Assembly (NCBI GenBank): GCA_001953115.1
Contig: LSSL01002087.1
Coordinates: 1-12,259, forward strand
Length of the DNA: 12,259 nucleotides
Direction of reading: 5' to 3'
Source of the DNA: Smittium mucronatum
Lineage: Eukaryota; Kickxellomycota; Harpellomycetes; Harpellales; Legeriomycetaceae
A program made the translations under genes and the position numbers. The notes beneath the pieces are model-generated. The model made no database searches, was not told where the DNA came from, and saw only the letters and a list, made by a program, of their open reading frames with translations. Of the stretch, positions 8,201 through 12,259 are shown in pieces. Each line of letters starts with the position of its first letter. Within the stretch, counting starts at the first letter, position 1.

Positions 8201-11200
8201 CCATACAACACTGCAATTGATATGTGGTCTTTTGGATGTATTGTTGCCGAGCTCTTTCTGGGATTACCAATTTTTCCTGGAACATCTGAATTTAATCAAT
8301 TGGATAGGATAGTTAAATTATTAGGCCTCCCTCCATTTAACATGTTGCAAGCAGGAAAGAAAACTAATGAATATTTTAAGAGGATTTCATCTAAAGGCTG
8401 GCGCATTAAAACCAATGAAGAATATCAAAAGGATACAGGTAGGATAATTGATCCAGGCAACCAATTAATGAATTCAGATAGTATACTTGATTTAATTATG
8501 AAATATCCTTACAAGGAGTCTATGAATAAGCAGCAAATTGAAATTGAAAATAATAATCGCCTTATTCTTGTGGACTTTCTTACTAAATCATTAGATATCA
8601 ATCCTGAAACTAGATTAACTCCCGAAGAGGCCGTTTTACACCCTTTCATGAATAAGAACAGGTTTAATCAGTTTCAAATTTATCAAGACTCTAAAATCAA
8701 CCCTGCCTCTTTATTCAACTCTTCAAATTTCACTTACGCCAATATTAACCCTATTGGATATAATGTGAACTCACATTTTAATAATAAACTCACTTCAGAA
8801 AACCCATTGAGGGATTTGAAAGGCGAATATATCAATAACAACACCAGAAGTAAGCAGCAAACGACTAATGGTATGAATTTCAAAATCGAATTTTCCCACA
8901 ATGTAAATCTTCTTAGTAAAAATGCTTTTGATCAAAGTTCTAAAACCAAAGATATTGAATCATTATATCCGGCTAACTTTGGTCAATGCTCGAACGTATC
9001 CAACTCTATACTGCAGGATTTTTCTGAAAGTAATCTTTCCAATGGAAAATTTTATTCTTTAAACTCAATTAGCCATTCGAATGAGAATCCCTCTTTAAAA
9101 CACTCAGGGTTTATACCTGATAGCCGGGATCCCGTTTATAATGGAAATAATTACAACTCCCAAATACTATATCCCGGAGCAAACATTAACAATTACAACA
9201 CCGATACCAACTCCTCCAACAATTATTACACTCAACCATCGGAAGCATCTAGCGATGAACAAATAAATTCTACAGGAAGCCCAGTCTCATTATTTGATGG
9301 CCCATTACTCAGCCGCAGAACTGAAACCAATGTCACGCTAGTTTCTGAGAAATCAGCCAATCAATCTGATATCTTTGTTGATAGTGATATGTTTGAAAGA
9401 AACTCAATTAACAGTAATAAACCTGTTGCTACAGATGGAGATCGGATGTATGAAGATAGGGTCATTCAGGATAATACTTTTTTAAATCCTATCATTGATA
9501 ATCATTTTATTGGTGATTCTATTACGAAGGATCAAATTTCTAATAGTATCATCCCTTTTATGAGGAAAAATTATCTTTTTTCTTCTTTAAATAAAGAAGA
9601 GTTACCTTCTAATAATCTAATGATAGACCTGACCAATGATAGCGTCCCAAGCTCCAGCAACTTTAACTCATCATTTAATTCGCAGTATAGAAGTCATAAC
9701 ATCTTAAACCAAGACCAAACTTCTAAAAGTCATGATTTATTTGAAGCACAAATTTCTTCAAGTCAAGATATTATCAATGAATCTGAAAAAGCTCTGACTT
9801 TGAATCCCACATCTAATTTTATCAATAATCCTGACCCAAGCACTCAAAGACATTTTTTTGATTTAGGGAACTCATATATTGGGGACACAGGGGCCGGTCC
9901 CGATTCTAACAATAATGAATATTGTCCCGAAAAATTTCTTCAAAAGCCCTCCTACAAGTTTAATTCTCCAAATCGCAACAGTTTTCTATATAATAACCAA
10001 TCCAGACCTTCTCTTCATAAACAGGGTACTGATTCAGATCATAAAGTGTTATATAAAAAACAACTCAAATCCCCACTACATAAAACAAAGGACTCAGTGG
10101 TTAAAAAGTCTAAACCTGATTTCTTCACAGCTAACATTTTGAACCTTATTAAATCTCCCGTAAAAAATGGAAAAACCAAAGCTGATTTCGAGCCATCAAC
10201 TACTATCCCTGTAAAACCTCTAGATAACAACTCCCCAGTCTTGTTTACTGAATGCGAAAACGACCGTGAATCTTTTAATTCATTTGACTTGTCTCCTGAT
10301 CAGAAAGATGATAGTAGGAATCATCACATTAATTTGAAAGCGAATGATTTACATAGCTCTGAAGACTGTTCAGACTTTAATTCAACCCGCGAAAGAATAA
10401 ATAAGCCAACCTCACTGAAACTTCTCTCTCCTTTACCTAGTAATTCTGAAAAAGCTTTTTCTTATCCATCCCGGCCTGTAATAGACTGTGACCAAAAAGA
10501 ATTAATGGAAAGACTAAAAAGGATGGGCAAATGGGTGGAAAGCTCTAATGATGATATTCGGAATTTTTCGGAACCAAAAAAAAATGTAGATTATATAACC
10601 TATCCCCCTAAAATTATTCCAGACAAATTATCTTGTAAAAATGATGCCGATCTTTCTAGTTATAAACTTTGCAATCCAGCCTCAGATCGACCATTTTCCC
10701 TTAAAGAATCTCGAAAAAATTTAGTATCTAGATTTAGCAGAGGGATAATAGCCCCTTCTCCATCTACTTTACCTTCCCCTTCTTCATCGCTATTGAATCT
10801 CAATGTTTTTTCTATAAGGAAAAATAGAGGAAAAGAAGAGAATCCTATTATACCTGCCAATCAATCTTCATTGGATCAACACTGTAGAAATGGTGTATTT
10901 ACCAATCATAAATCAAATTACAATGATGCTGAAGTGATTCCATGTGTCGAAAAAGATTATAACTGTTCTAGCGAATCCAATGCTATCCATAGCACCCCTT
11001 CATTAGCCACAAACCCCTACTTCTTCAAACCACGATTAATAGATAAGCCCGCATCACCAAAAAATAATAAACGACATTCTACATCCAGTTCTATTTCCCC
11101 CGATTCTTTCTCGTCAACTGAGTACCCGAAAATTAGTATTAATTCAACTGAAACATCACCCGATTCATCTGGACTAGGTATGGCACGTAATCATCGCAAA

Positions 11201-11617
11201 TATATTTCCGAAGATACTCCTAGTCATGTGAAGCATTCCAGTGATGGAAACATGGTGATGGAGATTATTCTCCAAAAACTCATTAAAAGTAAAATGAACC
11301 TTGCCGACAATGCTAAATCGTCTAGTGGTGGATCAGATAGGCATATTCCATTAAACTCTTCAATCGAGTCAAATCCTCTTTCAGTTTATGACTCCTCTGT
11401 CAACTTAACTAATACTTATTATCCAGAATTTGATACAAATAGACTTAATCCTGGGTTATTCCCTAATGCTAATCTGGAAAGCATTGGATTTGTGCCTGCC
11501 TTGTCAGACTTAACTCACTCATTAATTAACAGTAGAAAAAGCGGTTCAAGTTATCAAAAATTGGATATAACTCAAAGCTCTAAAAGTCAGATTTTAGTTG
11601 ATCTTGGTAATTTTTGA
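5298..11617 (+). CDS. YAK1: Yak1-like DYRK-family Ser/Thr protein kinase, two exons, 2061 aa
   Basis: The gene is join(5298-6525, 6660-11617). Yak1 kinases are DYRK-family, auto-activating Ser/Thr kinases that restrain growth under nutrient limitation and stress, opposing PKA and TOR signalling; in yeast they move between cytoplasm and nucleus. The start is the first ATG after an in-frame TGA at 5265 and has the context ACCATGG. Residues 1-713 are Asn/Ser-rich and low complexity. Residues 714-737 (IPK.GV.N.GYDNE..DYI..VND) are the box that precedes Yak1 catalytic domains. The kinase domain spans about 747-1073: GSGTFGQV loop 754-761, Lys776, Glu791, HCDLKPEN 872-879, DFG 894-896, TYIQSRFYRSPE 907-918, DMWSFG 930-935, and a CMGC insert with the Yak1-like WRIKTNEEY. 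The 988-residue tail is Ser/Asn-rich with several SP sites, a Lys-rich cluster (1542-1561) and KRHS (1880-1883), a possible PKA site. At 2061 residues it is far longer than the roughly 800-residue yeast protein. Oddities are Asn at the gatekeeper (827) and Phe906 in place of the first YxY Tyr. The family assignment is firm; orthology rather than a paralog is likely but unproven. Confidence 0.93.
6526..6659 (+). other. Spliceosomal intron, 134 nt, phase 1
   Basis: The donor is G|GTAATT at 6525/6526 and the acceptor is TTTATAG ending at 6659. A CTAAC branch-site candidate lies at 6628-6632, 28 nt before the acceptor, with a second weaker TTAAC at 6644-6648. Splicing joins the single base G (exon 1) to AT (exon 2), making a GAT codon (Asp410), and keeps the frame open from 5298 to 11617. 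Without splicing the first frame stops at 6546-6548. The exon 2 frame has an upstream TGA at 6650 and no in-frame ATG before 7054, which confirms that it needs exon 1. Confidence 0.88.
7571..7642 (+). other. Yak1-type conserved box before the kinase domain (residues 714-737)
   Basis: The segment carries PKLGVLNDGYDNE followed by DYI..VND. In Yak1 and DYRK proteins a conserved N-terminal box just before the catalytic domain helps folding and tyrosine autophosphorylation of the kinase. Its presence in register separates this protein from more distant CMGC kinases and supports the Yak1 call. Confidence 0.8.
7670..8650 (+). other. Protein kinase catalytic domain (residues about 747-1073)
   Basis: All core elements are present: Gly-rich loop at 7691, catalytic Lys at 7757, helix-C Glu at 7802, catalytic Asp in HCDLKPEN at 8051, Mg-binding Asp of DFG at 8111, and the PE motif at 8180. 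HCD instead of HRD is typical for DYRK/Yak1. The gatekeeper codon (7910) is AAC, Asn, where the family nearly always has Phe. The activation loop reads VFTYIQSRFYR, with Phe in the first position of YxY; the second Tyr (908), the main autophosphorylated residue in the family, is kept. The domain appears catalytically complete. Confidence 0.93.
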
Positions 11618-11699
11618 CTTTTAAAAAGATAAACTCGTAGACATTATGTGTATTAACTTTTTAGTTTTTCTAATAACCCCCTTTAACATTGTTAATCTT

Positions 11700-11705
11700 A
11701 ATAAA
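11700..11705 (+). terminator. Poly(A) signal AATAAA
   Basis: AATAAA lies 83 nt after the TGA stop of the kinase gene, preceded by T-rich sequence, and is the nearest canonical cleavage/polyadenylation signal. In AT-rich DNA the hexamer is not rare, but position and strand fit. Confidence 0.5.
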
Positions 11706-11787
11706 AACCTGTTTTCATATCGATTATATTTAGTCACAAAGGCATTGTATCTTAATATATATTGCTACTAAGTGTATAAAAATTATG

Positions 11788-11874
11788 TATATAGTATTTT
11801 TCCGATAGTTTTATAGTATATTTTTAAATTTTGAATGTTTTAAAACTATAAAAGTAAACATCAAAACATTAAAC
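11788..11874. repeat. 87-bp direct repeat, copy 1
   Basis: This copy matches 11950-12036 over 87 bp without gaps, with 6 mismatches. It contains an internal 9-bp inverted repeat (ATAGTTTTA at 11805-11813 and TAAAACTAT at 11841-11849). It lies just past the likely 3' end of the kinase gene. Confidence 0.92.
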
Positions 11875-11949
11875 AGCCTTTTCTGAAAAAACGAAGCAGA
11901 AAACACGAACAAGCTATATTCCATTGTCTTACGTTGTAAATCCCATTGT

Positions 11950-12036
11950 TATATAGTATTTTCCCTATAGTTTTATTTTATATTTTTAAAATTTGAATGT
12001 TTTAAAACCATAAAAGTAAACATCAAAACATTAAAC
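11950..12036. repeat. 87-bp direct repeat, copy 2
   Basis: The second copy begins 162 bp after the first and is separated from it by 75 bp of unrelated sequence. The right arm of the internal inverted repeat carries one substitution here, so any hairpin is weaker. Sequence after the copy (CTCAAAAG) differs from that after copy 1 (AGCC), so the duplication stops sharply at 12036. Confidence 0.92.
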
Positions 12037-12259
12037 CTCAAAAGTGGACACTTGGTACTAAGATACCAGACCAAGTGTACTAAATAACAAAAAACGGCAC
12101 TCCACCGAACACCGTGTGGGAAAAATCACGGTCCAAATCGGTTGATTTTAAGGTATTAAAAGAGAGCCAATAAAATCCAAGTAAGAAAAATACGCAAGTT
12201 TATAAGTTTTTTCAAAAACACACACTTTATTACACCACGAAGACGTGCTCCTGCAACTT
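12037..12259. other. Less AT-rich end block with three inverted repeats, possible mobile-element edge
   Basis: Base composition shifts to more G and C right after the second 87-bp repeat. Three short inverted repeats follow one another: ACACTTGGT (12048-12056) with ACCAAGTGT (12070-12078); ACCGTG (12111-12116) with CACGGT (12127-12132); and AAATC with GATTT around 12136-12149. No protein frame of useful length is visible. It could be the terminal region of a DNA transposon or another repeat that continues past the window edge; the family cannot be named from this. Confidence 0.25.

Noticed and set aside
9879..10142. 87-codon plus-strand frame inside the kinase tail
   Set aside because: It lies in another frame of the long coding exon, has no motif, and reflects AT-rich codon composition.
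6923..11617. Separate gene starting at 6923
   Set aside because: Position 6923 is TTG inside an open frame that continues upstream to 6653. Joining it to exon 1 through the 6526-6659 intron gives one intact Yak1 frame.
1..12259. CRISPR array, bacterial operon or phage-defence system
   Set aside because: No regularly spaced repeats or bacterial gene organisation; the spliced Yak1 kinase and base composition show nuclear eukaryotic DNA.

Overview
The window looks like nuclear DNA from a low-GC eukaryote, most likely a fungus. It holds one large spliced gene in its right half and about 5 kb of very AT-rich, mostly non-coding DNA on the left. The fungal reading rests on four things: a fungal-type Yak1 kinase, a short GT-AG intron with a CTAAC branch-site candidate, an ACCATGG start context, and the decayed remains of a Ty3/gypsy-like retrotransposon. 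CTG reads as Leu at a conserved kinase position, so the CTG-Ser yeasts are unlikely. The low GC and the Asn/Ser-rich protein would fit an early-diverging fungus such as the Harpellales (Smittium group), but that placement is a guess.

Left side (1-5297). Positions 1-1480 are AT-rich spacer with homopolymer runs, one C-rich tract and a (TA)n microsatellite. A block at about 1498-1952 is clearly richer in GC, is bounded by a 9-bp direct repeat, and carries a degenerate tRNA-like segment on the minus strand; it may be a SINE-like insertion. Positions 1962-2900 are again AT-rich spacer. At 2935-3669, one plus-strand frame, broken by about a dozen stops, still shows landmarks of Ty3/gypsy reverse transcriptase and RNase H in the right order and at roughly the right spacing. 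From about 4305 to 5297 the plus strand is pyrimidine-rich and holds only two ATGs, each opening a tiny upstream ORF. I read this as promoter plus long 5' leader of the gene that follows.

Main gene (5298-11617, plus strand). Two exons (5298-6525 and 6660-11617) joined across a 134-nt phase-1 intron encode a 2061-residue protein with a Yak1/DYRK-family Ser/Thr kinase domain at about 747-1073. Asn/Ser-rich, probably disordered arms of about 746 and 988 residues flank the domain. The catalytic Lys, Glu and both Asp residues are present. Two normally conserved positions differ: the gatekeeper is Asn instead of Phe, and the first Tyr of the activation-loop YxY motif is Phe. The long C-terminal tail contains a SUMO-interaction-like motif, a Lys-rich cluster and two short hydrophobic helix candidates.

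Right side (11618-12259). A poly(A) signal follows the stop codon by about 80 nt. Two 87-bp direct repeats about 93% identical follow, 162 bp apart. From about 12037 to the edge is a less AT-rich stretch with three consecutive short inverted repeats, possibly the edge of a mobile element cut off by the window. I saw no complete novel multi-gene system; the unusual signals are the variant giant Yak1 kinase, its leader, and the transposon-related debris around it.
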